64,000 nt of DNA. Source: Desarmillaria ectypa (taxonomy: Eukaryota > Basidiomycota > Agaricomycetes > Agaricales > Physalacriaceae). Positions 24,217-35,124 of this stretch are shown one piece after another. Every line of letters starts with the position of its first letter. The first letter of the stretch is position 1. Under the pieces are notes generated by a model. The model saw only the letters and a list, made by a program, of their open reading frames with translations, did not search any database and was not told the DNA's origin. The translations under genes were made by a program, and so were the position numbers. The DNA is taken from the NCBI GenBank assembly GCA_030407005.1, contig JAUDYN010000003.1:3162001-3226000 (forward strand), in the 5' to 3' direction.

Positions 24217-24900
24217 ATCCTATGTTGAGCATGAATGTAGCATAGCCAGTAGTTTCTGACTGGGCACAGTTAAGGGCAAATTCAATAGCTGGTAATTTTG
24301 ATACCCAATTCTTTTGAGTGGGTTCTATGCACTGCCATAACATTTGGGTAATAGTATAATTAGCTTGTTCTGTAGCCCCGTCACTCTGAGAGTGATACAC
24401 ACTGGACATATTCAGCTGGGTTCCTGTAAGCTCATGCAGTCTTTTCCAAAAGACACTAGTGAACAGAGAGTCATGATCACTTATAATCTGTCAAGGCATT
24501 CCATAGTGCTTGTAGATATGCTCAAACATCAGTTCAGCCACTTGGCGAACAGAGTAGATTGTATGGCATGGAACAATGTGTACCATTGAAGTAAATAGGT
24601 CAATAATAACAGTTATTAAGTCAAAAGTTCCATCATGATTTTTTGAATCTGGTAATGGTCTCACAAAGTCAATACCAATAGCTTTCCAGGGATACAATGG
24701 AACCTTGAGAGGGTGCAGAAGGCCATAAGGCTTCTGGTTGTTAGGCTTGCTCATTTTGCAAGTACAACATGACTCACAATATGATTTGACATCTGAAACC
24801 ATATCCTTCCACCATACATTCTGGTGAAGGTAATCCAACATTTTACTTGCACTAAGATGAGCTAAAATTGAATGAGCTTCTGAAATAATAATTTCTTGAG
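24217..24900 (-). pseudogene. Outer element: integrase zinc module and catalytic core
   Basis: On the minus strand: CESCCTCKM (zinc module, about 24760), GIDFVRPLP (first catalytic Asp, about 24668), a SDHDS block (second Asp, about 24470) and GATEQAN (catalytic Glu with the usual GxTERxN shape, about 24375). The frame runs into the CATCC junction and resumes at 16070. A stop at about 24490 separates two open parts. Confidence 0.8.
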
Positions 24901-24940
24901 CTGTATGACCATTTATGAGAGTACAAGGTATGCAGAGAAG

Positions 24941-25516
24941 TCAGTCATTATCCTTCTTTAGATAGAGAAGGCCAATATCCTGGTTCCACTCAAAGTTAGC
25001 AAAGTGGGCCAGGTTTTCCACTATTTTCTTGAAGAGAGAATCATTAGAATACTGGTGCTGTATTGCCTTTTCAAAGTTGAGGCCATTGAGTGAGGGGATA
25101 ACATTGAGCAATGTTGCCCCAGTCAAGTCTGAGTCAGTGCCGACTTTTTCCTGATCATGTGATCTTACTTTGCTGGCACTTTGGGCATCAGTCTCTTCAG
25201 ATCTACTGCCATCCTGACTTCTGTGTGACAAGTCCTTGCTCTTGGAACCTCTAGGCATGTCTCCTGAAGCTCTGGCAGGTTGTTTGGATAAGTTCTGGCT
25301 TGTATCCTTGAAGCTATGGCTTGATCTTGCAGAGATTTTGATGGTGAGCTTTTCCTGCTGTTTATCATTATTTCCACTGCTTTCTGACCGCGTTTTGAGT
25401 TTGTTAATGAACTTAGGACTATTGCGACATGTACTGGACAATGATGAAGCTAAATTTTCAGTACTCCCACCCTCCTGTGTGCATCTAGGGCCAACAACAT
25501 GTATATGACCTTTCAT
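24941..25516 (-). pseudogene. Outer element: Ser/Lys-rich linker between RNase H and integrase
   Basis: A 191-codon open frame, very rich in Ser, Lys and Gln, then a leader segment into the integrase. It joins the RNase H side (25568-26040) to the integrase. Long low-complexity linkers here are unusual but not unknown in fungal chromoviruses. No catalytic motif. Confidence 0.55.
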
Positions 25517-25567
25517 CCTCTTTGCAAACTCAAATGACGTTTCTGGATGACCTGTATCTGCATTGGA

Positions 25568-26990
25568 TCATTTTGGGAGTGCTCTGGCATGGGTTGTACA
25601 TGCTGCAAAGGCTTCCAAGCCTGATAGTAATGGTATGGTGATTCCATGATTGTTTAGGTGATCCATACTGACATTATCATCATGAACAGTGTATTCAGAG
25701 CGTGTGCGAACAGTACCAGGGGCATCGTTGGTGTATATGCATGAGAGGGCATCTGAGAGGACATTGGTTTCACCAGGTATGTATTGTATTTCAAAATCAA
25801 ATGTGCTCATCTTTTTTAATCAATGTGCTTGCCTTTCTGTTAGATCTTTTTGCTTCATAAGGTGAATTAATCTCTTATGATCTGTTATCCATGTGAAATG
25901 AATACCCTGTAGGACATCCCAGTGGCATAGCATCATTTTAAGACCCACTAGCATTTCTAGTTCATGAACTGCATAATTCTGTTGCGCTGAACTGAGCTTC
26001 GCAGAATAGAAAGCTGCAACTTTGGCCTTCTGCCATTCATTACCTTATGCAATATAGCCTGCAATGCTGGCAGAGCTCGCATCCATGACCATCCAGACAG
26101 GTTTATGATTCGGTGAGTATTCTAATAGTACTTGGCTATGGTTATGGTGATGCTCAACAATTTCCTTGATCTCATCAAAGGCTTGCTGTTCAGTGTAGGA
26201 CCAATAAAATAGGATCATTGAGTCTGTGAGGGTATGAAGGATTCTCATGAGACCACGGATGTGAGGTAAGTCATCTGCAAGATATCCTATGCTTCTGAGG
26301 AATCCTGACAATAATCTTTTTGATGTAGGAGTCTTCCAGTTGATTACAGAGTCTATCTTATCAGGATCCATACGTATTCTATTATCATCAATAATATGAC
26401 CAAGTACTTTTATTTCTTTTGGTAAGAAGTTAAGTTTTGAGGCACTCAAGTATAATTGTTCTTACTTCAACACATCAATAATACATTTAACATGCTTAAC
26501 GTGATCCTCGACTGTGTCTGAATAGATGATAATATCATCTAGATAAACCTCCATGAAGACACCTATATAGGGCAAGAAGATATGGTTCATCAGTGCCTGG
26601 TAAGTTGCAGGTGCATTGCAGTCACCCTGTTGTAGAATAAGACTGACCATATTTCCATCAGGAGTTGTGATAGTAGTCCTATCGACATGCTCAGGAACGA
26701 TTTGGATTTGCTCATAGGCATCCTTGCCATCAATAATGCTTTGGTATTTGCATTTCACAACATGACACAAGATCCCTTCAATGCTTGGAAGAGGTGCTGA
26801 TACTTTGTGAGTGTTGGCATTGCATGATCACAAGTCAATGACAGTTTAGAGTAAGTGTTTTTGCTTCCCTACTTTTGGAATTAGCAATATTAGTACTGAA
26901 TTCCCTGCAGTAGTAAGTAATCCCTTTGTTTTTGGTCCCATTGCGAGCAAAAAGCCTCAGAGCATCTAGATGGCCTCCAGGAATATGTCT
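25568..26990 (-). pseudogene. Outer element: reverse transcriptase and RNase H
   Basis: RT palm with GDCNAPATYQALMNHIF (about 26590-26640) and YLDDIIIYSDT (about 26525-26560), thumb with LGHIIDDNRI (about 26390), and RNase H start with MVMDASSASIAGYIA (about 26050-26090). Stops at about 26460, 26047 and 25820 break the frame. The first two are one C-to-T change from Gln codons. Confidence 0.85.
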
Positions 26991-27640
26991 TGTGCTCATC
27001 AATCAATGGGATCTTATGGTTGATGGCCCATAGTGGTGGTAATGGTGTTTCTGAAGCTGTTTTGCAGATGGGGCTGCATACTCATGAAGCTCTGCATGAA
27101 CTTGCTCAAGTGCATCCTCACTAACCATCATAGCTTGAGTCTGAATTTGGCTAACATTATCATCCACCATAGGCAATACCATGTTACTTCCAATCTCAAT
27201 AGATAATGGATTAAAGCCAACATAAACATTATATTGGTACAATCATGAGGTTCCAAGGATCAAATCATAGCCAGAGAGGTTTGCAATGTCAAAGTAATGT
27301 TCTGACTTGATGCTCTGGTACTTGAATTGAACCTTTGTCCCACAGAGAATCTTTGAATGAGATCCTTGGACTGCAAGGTGCAAGGGGATTGGCGATGGAA
27401 GGTATGTCTTGAATACCCTTAACTAATCCACTAATTGAGTAGACATAAAATCTCCCAGTGAGCCTGTATCAACCAAAGCTTGGCATGACTTTCCATTGAT
27501 ATCAATGACAATAACCAAAGGTCATGGCACCATATGGCTGATGTTCTTGACAACTGAGGCATTTCACTGGATAGTAGAGTATGTCTTTGGCTCGATTTGG
27601 ACTCCTGCGATTCTCATAATATGAGTGTAGCCATTTTGTT
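26991..27640 (-). pseudogene. Outer element: aspartic protease region
   Basis: The minus strand encodes QALVDTGSLGDFMS (active-site DTG, about 27450-27490) followed by a segment with ILGT (about 27250), the usual retropepsin order. Stops near 27540, 27425 and 27240 interrupt it. It precedes the RT. Confidence 0.7.
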
Positions 27641-27644
27641 CTTC

Positions 27645-29285
27645 TCAATGCAAGTTGTCATTCATCAAGTGCAAGTAGCTATCAGCTGCTGCAACCATAG
27701 AATCAAGTTCTTTCTCAAATAGGTTTATTTCCATAGACTGCGAGAACAAGTGGGTAAGGAACTCATATTCAACAGGGCTTTTCAGGCATTGTAGAAGATT
27801 TTCATAGACTTTATCAAGCTTCTTTTGGTACCAATTTGGCAGATTGAAGTTTGGATTGGTCAGGTACTTGATTGGTACTGATGTTTTAAACTCACAATGA
27901 ATATCCTCAATGATGTACTTTTGCGAGGGCTTTCTCAGGTGAGGATAAATGATGTACAGAACATCCTCTCCTATATTCTTGGATTCCTTGATAAACAAAA
28001 CATGCTTAGTCAAGGATTTTCGAGTGGCAGTGGCTAGTGGATGTCCCATCTGAGAGTAATCCATGTTCTGAAAGGCAGGTATGTGGTCGAACATAGCCAG
28101 TTACCTTCCCCAGAACTCTCCTGGACTAAATTGTGGGTCTAATATCCATGAGATAGGTAATTCTCCTCCTAATCCTTGGTCATAGTCAATGAACTTAAAT
28201 ATGTAATCTTCTTTAGATTCCCATACTATGAAGCGAAGATGACCATGAGGTTCTGAGATATCCCCTGGGTAAGGTTGGCTCTCATGAAGCTTTGCTTCAA
28301 GAGCTTTGGCAAGTACATTTTCCATTCTTTGAAGTCGTCATTGCTCAGATCTAACCTTGGTAGCTTCAGCATGCTTTAGTTTTTTGAAATAAAGCTCATT
28401 AAGAAGGAGTGACTCATATTGCATAGTCAAAAATGTCTTCAAGTTCTTCGATAACCATCTGATAGCATCAAAGTATGGGTTTTCAAGTCTTATAGCCTCA
28501 ATTTGAAGTATTACAAGGTTAGAATGGTCTATAACCATAAGCTTGTCTGATTGAACATCTCAGGTTATACTGAACTAGTCATAGGGTGAAACTTGGCTCT
28601 CATTAAAGCCTAATTCCTTCAAGTCGAGGTAATTACTGATGCCATGGCTCAGAGTAAAGTGTAATCCTTAAATAAGGGCATCTTTAAGTTCTGAGGACTT
28701 GCTAAACCACTTTGCAGAATCAAACAGCAGTGCAAGCAGTTTTGCACATTGCTTTGCATACCAAGCACTAATTCAAAACTTCAGATTTCGAAGCAGGAAT
28801 ACCAAAATTGTGAGTTCACCATATTCTGATTCAGTATCCATAATAGTGAATATATTGTTGTTTAGATGAAACACACTAAAGCGATAAGAGCTCACTGCTT
28901 CCCAACAAAGCTGATCCCCTGGATATGGTGCATCATGGTTTAGGCTCATCTCAGCTGCATATTGATAGAAATCACCAATGCTATTAGGATACCAGTGAGG
29001 ATCCATTACATGATGCAAGATGAAGTCTGAATACCCTGTTTCTGGATACCCAAAGACTTTCTTTACATCATCTGCCCAGCAGTACAATGGTTTGCCATTG
29101 CAATCCTTGGAACAGGCATCTTTTTCAGACCATGAAAGACTAAAATTCTCAATTCCAGGAACTGGTAAGGTCTTATTACATTCTATACTTTCGAAATCAC
29201 TAATAAAGGCTTCTAGATCATTCAATTCTAATTCATTTGAAGCATCAGAACTTGCCACTGAAGGTTTGGCCTCATTTTCAGACAC
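27645..29285 (-). pseudogene. Outer element: repeated domain of unknown function between zinc knuckle and protease
   Basis: About 540 codons in three open blocks (29285-28773, 28538-28101, 28094-27645) that match no retroelement domain I know. Three stretches resemble each other: HHVMDPHWYPNSIGDFY, PISWILDPQFSPGEFW and PIKYLTNPNFNLPNWY. A YPGD motif precedes an RF-x-V/I...I-x-D core in the first two. This looks like tandem copies of one small domain. Stops between blocks are few, so it was once part of the Gag-Pol frame. Confidence 0.55.
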
Positions 29286-29324
29286 ATCAGGTGAGGTATA
29301 GAGTTCTCCAAGTGCTTATAATAC

Positions 29325-31100
29325 CTACTCCCTGTCCAACTCATAATCAGAACTTCCTAAATTATCTGTTTCTGAAACAGATTCAAGGTCTGGAATATCT
29401 TCATCAGATGAATGCTTGGGCTGTGACTGATCATCTTCCTCATTGGATATGAACATCATTCCAATTGAGATATGAGCTGCCATTTCTGTCATTTCAGCAA
29501 GATTCTGAAGGTTTTCATCAGCTAATTCATAATGCATGCTATGTGCTGAGAATTCTGGTGGTCCTTTCTTATTATTAGACTTGACCATATTATTATGAGG
29601 ACAGTTCCAAGCCATATGTCCAACTTTCTCACAATTGAAACATTTATTAGCTGCTACTAATTCTGCTTTCTTACTGTCCGACATTTTGCCAGATTTGGAT
29701 GATGTTGAAGGCTTTCCACCTCCTCCATTATACTCAGAATTGTGAGGCTTATTGGTTGAGCCTCCTTTGGATGATGACAATGCCTGGTTATGATCTGTAA
29801 AATGACCTAATGGAGCAGATCCACTATTTCAGGGTCCATTCTTGTAGTGAGAATAGCTTTTGTTGTTATTATTATGCTTATTCTTCTTTAATGAGGTTCC
29901 ATTATTTCTGTTACCATGGCCATTGTTATCTCCTTATGATGGCTTCTTTTTCTTGGTGTGGGGTGCAGCCTCAAGATCAGCCATCTCAATAAGTTCAGCT
30001 TCTTCAACAATGCGATGCCAACTATGAACTTCCTTATTCAGTTTTGCCCAGTAAAGTTCTCATTGCATCTCTTTTCAGAATCCATCCCAAAGTTTGATAA
30101 CACATTCATGTTTGCTAGTAACTCCAACAAGTCTATATAAGGTTTCAAGCTCATAAACATATTCTAAAACAGTATGATCATTTTGATAACATCTTTTTAT
30201 TTTATCATGTTGCTGACTATAATAATTCAGAGGGAAACAAGCATTGAACATCCCACATAAGAATGTCAGCAGAGTCTATTCTGCATAATTCTTAGAGACC
30301 TTCTGGATGAAGTATGAGAGAGCTTTTCCTTTCAGGTAATGTGATGCCAAAAATACTTATTTGTCTCAAGGCACCTGACCTTCTTTGCAGAACTGAGTCA
30401 TTTCCATTGTAAAATGGTGAAATTTCTCACCATCTGCAGTACTATCATATGAAGTTGGGGGAATTGGCTGAATTATTTTTTTTTGACCTTGTCTATTTCT
30501 TCTATGACTATAGCCATGTCGATGATGAGGTCTACATCTTCTGTGATAGCAATGGTGATGACTATGGTGAGATAAATCTGATGATGATCCATCACTAGGG
30601 CCCAATGAGCTCACATCTGACTCTGATGGATCACTGTCTGATGGAGAAGAGAATGAGTAGTCAGAATCTGAGTCTGACTCATCACTAGAGGATGGATCAG
30701 AGCTTGAAGGCCCTGAATCAGAAGAGCTAGTCTGTCACCGGTATTTCTGTTTCTCATTTTTCTTTTTGTTAAGCTTTCATTTTCGTTCTGGTGAAACTTT
30801 CTTCTTGGCTTTACCCACTTGTAGGACATTTGCCAAGAAGCTATCAGCTGGAAGCTGGTCTGTCAGACAAGTAAAGCCATGTCTGCTATTCTGATAGCTA
30901 CTAGAGGATGCTTTAGATTTGCCCTGAATGACTTCTTTCATTCAATGATCAAATGCACTTGCCAATGGCTCAAGATCATGAACATTCTTCTTCTTTGAAA
31001 TTCTTTTCTTTGATTTCTTAGGCCTTTTCTGATGTTTTTCAGGTTCAGGATTGTTCAAATCTTCATCTGAAGTTTTCTCAATGTCGAGAACATCATACCA
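29325..31100 (-). pseudogene. Outer element gag: capsid and CCHC zinc knuckle
   Basis: The zinc knuckle CFNCEKVGHMAWNCP lies at about 29595-29645. Upstream is a capsid-like region (FHHFTMEMTQFCKEGQVP near 30380; FLCGMFNACFPLNYY near 30235). An extreme Ser/Asp and His/Arg low-complexity linker (30480-30700) precedes it. Stops interrupt it near 29828, 29935, 30078 and 30360. It packaged element RNA when active. Confidence 0.75.
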
Positions 31101-31127
31101 GCCAGTTCTACCAATTAGTTTCTCAGT

Positions 31128-32048
31128 TCATAAAGCCTTGGACTTGCCAGAATCCTTGGTCTGCTTTGAAGATTTTCTGATGGCTGTGAATTCATCATCA
31201 CAATGTGTCTCTTCATCCAAGTCACCATCAAATGATTCCTGTATCTCATCATGAACTTGGTTCCAGTTATTAAGTGCCTCACATTGAGCCTCAATATCCA
31301 ATTCTGAATCATCAATCTCCTGATTATGGTCAATGAATTTTCCCTTTGTAACATAGGAGCTGGGGCCTGGTGTTGTGTTATGGGTCTCAGGTTGGTTTTG
31401 AATCTGTTCTTGAGTGATCCTATCCTGATGTTTTGCCAGGATTTCATGCTGTTTAGCTGTCAGATTGTGCTCTGCAGCTCTAACTGTGGAAGCTTGCTCC
31501 TTGGTAAGCTTTCTTGTTTCATGTTGTTCCTTGAAGTGAACTGCATGCCTGCTCAGGTCATCTAAGCTCTGAGTATGGCAAAGCCTTACTAGCCTAGCCG
31601 GTTGAGCAGAGGGAGGTTCCTCAGTATCTGTCTTACTTGATGCTTTCTCAGATTCTATACTAGTGCTAGATGTATCAGATTCATTTTCATCTTCTACATT
31701 ACTACGATATAAATTCTTCTTTGAAATATTCGCAGCAGTCAGATTCCCTTGGGGACCAACATCATCATTATCCTCCAATTCAGAAGAATATGACTTCTCC
31801 TCCTCCACATGTACATATGTGGAAGGAGGGTTTCTCAGTGTGGCTTTTCCAGACGCTGGAACACGGCTCACAGCCGGACCAGGATCAGAGTCCTGAGCAC
31901 TCACAGTGCTGGGTTCTGTCCGAATTTTAGTATGATGAACAGCTGGTGATGGCTCACCAGATAACTCAGACAAGGAACTCTCTGCTTTTGGCGAGACCTG
32001 CCCTGTTGCAATAGTGTTGCAGCGGCTGCGCAAAGAATAACGAGACAT
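31128..32048 (-). CDS. Outer element: first open frame (Gag N-terminal, unknown)
   Basis: A 306-codon open frame starting MSRYSLRSR 186 bp inside the 5' LTR, so its ATG is the likely translation start of the element. It is acidic and rich in Ser, Glu and Thr, with a coiled-coil stretch (KEQASTVRAAEHNLTAKQ, about 31500-31440) and no known fold. It is presumably the N-terminus of Gag and runs toward the capsid after a stop at 31128. Confidence 0.6.
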   Translation of the reverse strand: MSRYSLRSRCNTIATGQVSPKAESSLSELSGEPSPAVHHTKIRTEPSTVSAQDSDPGPAVSRVPASGKATLRNPPSTYVHVEEEKSYSSELEDNDDVGPQGNLTAANISKKNLYRSNVEDENESDTSSTSIESEKASSKTDTEEPPSAQPARLVRLCHTQSLDDLSRHAVHFKEQHETRKLTKEQASTVRAAEHNLTAKQHEILAKHQDRITQEQIQNQPETHNTTPGPSSYVTKGKFIDHNQEIDDSELDIEAQCEALNNWNQVHDEIQESFDGDLDEETHCDDEFTAIRKSSKQTKDSGKSKAL

Positions 32049-32234
32049 CCCAGTAATTAGACAGAGGGTTCAGGTGTCGAAATCGGAGTGGCCTCAGGTG
32101 ATCAAGCCGTAGGTTTTCCAGAGATACGACAGAAAGAGAGAGATATAGAAGTGTTTAGAGAAAAAAGCGCAGATGTAGTTGAGAGATAGATATAGAAATA
32201 AGCAGAGAAACAGCCAATGGAGCTGTCAAAAATA

Positions 32235-32468
32235 TGAGAGGGTGGCGAAAGTCACGGGCTCTCACAAGGAGCTTGACGCAAATAGTGACAGGTGTAAAGG
32301 CTGGTTATTGCGAAAAAACCCGAGCTACTACAACGGTACGTAGCTCTTTTATACTACTAACTAATATCAAATAGACAATATCGAACAAGGCGCGAACGGT
32401 GGAGCAGGTGGAGCGACAACAGGGTATGAAATGGAGGAAGGGACCGGGCCTGTAGCCGGCTCGTTACA
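32235..32468 (-). repeat. 5' LTR of outer retrotransposon
   Basis: 234 bp. It keeps the CpG state at ten positions where the left copy has TpG or CpA, so it is the less mutated LTR. Confidence 0.95.
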
Positions 32469-32473
32469 GTTTC
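32469..32473. repeat. Right target-site duplication of outer retrotransposon (GTTTC)
   Basis: Matches 14042-14046 exactly. Confidence 0.92.
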
Positions 32474-32533
32474 CCGTCATGGGATATAATCTCGTCCAGG
32501 TCAGCAACTGAGACATTTGGGCTTCCGCGTCTA

Positions 32534-33003
32534 GTGACCTCCTTCTCTCTCACCGGAAAGCTGCACCAGATAATGCACCCTGCCCTTTCGACTCTCGAGC
32601 TCGTGAATGAGATCTTCGAGCACGTAAGCAGGGACGACTTAGCTCGCAGCATGACCACCGTTTGTAAACAATGGAGCGATGTCAGTGTTGAACTCATCTA
32701 TCATGAACTAGACGAGTTTTCTCCTTTGCTATATCTAATCGGCGAAATTCAGTTGGACTTGATAAATCTGGACGAATATTCTCAGAAAAATCTGCGTATA
32801 TTCTCTCGATAATTCACCACTGGATTTTCAACATGATCCTTGGACTCTAGTCATTCAAATCGATACATGAGGACTGGACCTGGTTCGATCACTAAAGTCG
32901 TCATGCACATGTCCAAGTCCTTTCCCTTTGCGAATCAGTCACAGAATGTGGACCATGTTGTGATCTGACACCCCTATTTTTCCTGGACTACTAACTGCAA
33001 ACT
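32534..33003 (+). pseudogene. 5' relic of an F-box gene
   Basis: The first exon encodes a good F-box (MHPALSTLELVNEIFEHV, then TTVCKQWSDV, starting at 32573) closely resembling the intact gene at 11037-12563. After a stop (32810) the next stretch still aligns with that gene's second exon (FKSIHEDWTWFDH, HVQVLSLCESV) but contains a TAA near 32911, and the similarity ends by about 33003. The leucine-rich body and tail are missing. The retrotransposon sits about 100 bp upstream and probably removed its promoter. Confidence 0.7.
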
Positions 33004-33153
33004 AACCGCGTTAAAACAGAGAGGCAGACATGAATGTTTGAGGTGCTGAAGCATTTAGTTCGTTTTGCACGGAAAGAAACAACTTGCTTTTTGATGTGAA
33101 TCTACCGTTAACATTCGCTTCGTTGTATCGTACACATATCCTATAGCAATATT

Positions 33154-33952
33154 TCAGACGGGACTTCCTGCAGGAACAAGTGCCATCAAACTGAAGTTGG
33201 GATTTCCGTCCTGCTCCCGTTTGATAAACTCCTTCACCAAGCTCAGACCACCTTCGCTAAATAGGTCTTCGTTCCCCTTCAGCTTTATGCCTTTATCGAC
33301 CGGTCCCTTCTTCCGACCATCCATCTCGTACAACTGGTTGTTCTTGAGTGACTTTACGAAAGCCACATAATGATAATCAACTTCATCATTAGCATTGGGC
33401 GCTGCGGTCGAACCCTGAGCCGCTGCACGTGCATGGGCTTCTTCGAGCTCTTTAGAATCTTCAAGAGCACGCGCACGCTCGACAGGATCCAACGGGACAA
33501 CTTTGTCAAGTAGCGCGGCCAATTTTGAGGATGACGCTGTAAAGACATCAGTGAAAATGTACGCATAGAGATACTTAGAAAAACGTACGGATCAGATTCT
33601 TTGCGTCCCCGTTGCAAACAGCATGAAGGATTGCATACAGCCCACAAGCGTTGTTGATCGTCTGTCTAAACCAGACGACATCCTCCCCATCGCCCTTCCC
33701 CGCGTATGCTGAGCGTGTCGCTTCATCTGCCTTCTTTTGATTCTCGTATGCATCGCTAGTCGGGAACACCAGCACAAGCGCATAGACAGGCCGGTGCACC
33801 ATTGCCATTAGATCAGGTTCCTCAACGGAGTAAACATCTTGGAACTGGAGGACGTCGACGCCGAGATTTTGGATGAGCTCAGTGAAGACCTCCGGATTCG
33901 ACTCGAGGGGAACGTAATGTTTACGGTACTCTTCTTTTTCCTCTGTTGCCAT
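33154..33952 (-). CDS. Ubiquitin carboxyl-terminal hydrolase, UCH-L3/Yuh1 type
   Basis: Cysteine protease of peptidase family C12 that removes small adducts from the ubiquitin (or Nedd8) C-terminus. Two exons (33952-33589 and 33536-33154) joined by a 52-bp intron give 248 residues, close to the usual 230-250. The active site is visible: oxyanion Gln in WFRQTINN, Cys in NNACGLYAILH, His in DYHYVAFVK and Asp in YEMDGRKKGP. The crossover loop over the active site is Ala/Glu-rich. It is divergent from RidA with only 138 bp between the start codons, so they probably share a promoter region. Confidence 0.95.
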
Positions 33953-34090
33953 TGGAGATGGAAGTGAAGGAAGTCATGATGATGGTCTCAGTGCTGTTTC
34001 AGTGGGCATCCGGGCCGTCTGATGATGGTATTAGCCTTGGAACCAAATAGTCTGCCGAACTTTCGCCGCGGCCTGGGTCGGCCTCAATAA

Positions 34091-34822
34091 ATGTCTTCCA
34101 CTTTGCTACGGACTAGCAGATTACTCATTCGTCCCACCGTTACCCTCAGACCACCCGTTCACCGTCGCCAAATGTCTGCTTCGACTCACCCGTCGTTGAC
34201 CACTGTCTCCACTACCAGTGCGTCGTGTCGCGTCGCGTCGGATGGGTACTGATCTACTCACTGTTCAATGGCAGACGCTCCTGCTGCTATAGGCCCCTAC
34301 TCCCAGGCCATCAAGGCGGGCGATCTTCTCTTCTGCTCTGGATGTATCCCGCTGGATCCAACATCTATGCAAGTAGTCGAAGGAGGAATCGAGGCACAGA
34401 CAAAACAGGCGCTGAAGAATCTGACCTCTGTAGTTGAAGCTGGTGGATCAGAGCTAGGGAAGGTCGTCAAGACGACCGTGAGTACTCAATGCTCAATATA
34501 TGCGTTCTCATTGAGGACATGTAGGTCTTCTTGAAATCGATGAATGACTTTGTCGCCGTCAACGGCATCTACGAGGCGACTTTTGGCTCCCACAAGCCTG
34601 CACGGTCTGCTGTAGAGGTGGCTAGGCTACCAAAGGATGTGTTGGTTGAGGTTGAATGCATTGCTAGGTGCGTCTGGCCTCTGTCGACATTTGGCCAATA
34701 TTTGATGTCATTTCGTAGTCTGAAACAAGTGTACTGATAAGAGAATCTAAAAAGACCTGATGACTGAATATCAATCTAATGCCATGCACAGGGAGATAAC
34801 AAGCGATGCTAGGGTCATCTGA
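34091..34822 (+). CDS. RidA/YjgF/Mmf1-type 2-iminobutanoate deaminase
   Basis: Hydrolyses reactive enamine/imine intermediates from PLP enzymes. Four exons (34091-34217, 34275-34477, 34525-34667, 34792-34822) give 167 residues. The first 40 or so residues are Arg/Ser/Thr-rich with no acidic residue ([15 protein letters not shown]), a likely mitochondrial presequence as in yeast Mmf1. The body has [21 protein letters not shown] and the family signature near [20 protein letters not shown], with the substrate-binding Arg and the Glu of VEVE. The splice at 34217/34275 replaces a false ATG at 34268. Confidence 0.93.
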
Positions 34823-35124
34823 ACTGAATGGCGAGGATATGGTCATTGTATTAGCCAGTGAGAAAGAACAGCTTGGATACGGTCTTCGTCGCCACCTCTG
34901 CCCAATCTCGTCGTAGAAATGACCTGTCCGATTTACGTAGGTAGAGTAATCAGTGCATACGCCTCTTGATCATCTACCACCGCCATCCCAGCTGTCTACA
35001 GTGTGCCCACATACCTTGAGCACGCCATGCACGTTCGCAGTTACGGCAAAAATTGCATCGTACGAACGTGGATTATCATAGATGACATCTATTATCGATC
35101 ATTAGTATCCCATCTCCTACAGCC

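Larger units (their letters stand above)
14047..32468 (-). mobile_element. Outer Ty3/gypsy chromovirus, disrupted by a nested element
   Basis: LTR retrotransposon of about 10.3 kb (18.4 kb with its guest) bounded by 234-bp LTRs and a GTTTC duplication. On the minus strand the order is 5' LTR, leader, N-terminal Gag-like frame (32048-31128), capsid and Ser/Asp-rich linker, CCHC zinc knuckle (about 29600), an unrecognised repeated region (29285-27645), aspartic protease (DTG near 27480), reverse transcriptase (YLDD near 26540), RNase H, Ser-rich spacer, integrase, chromodomain, an extra C-terminal frame, polypurine tract and 3' LTR. The order protease-RT-RNase H-integrase plus a chromodomain defines a chromovirus. 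Many in-frame stops and the nested insertion show that it is dead. Confidence 0.93.

Noticed and set aside
34268..34534. RidA start at the ATG at 34268
   Set aside because: The ATG lies in an intron. The upstream exon from 34091 splices to give the conserved [13 protein letters not shown] start and a targeting peptide.
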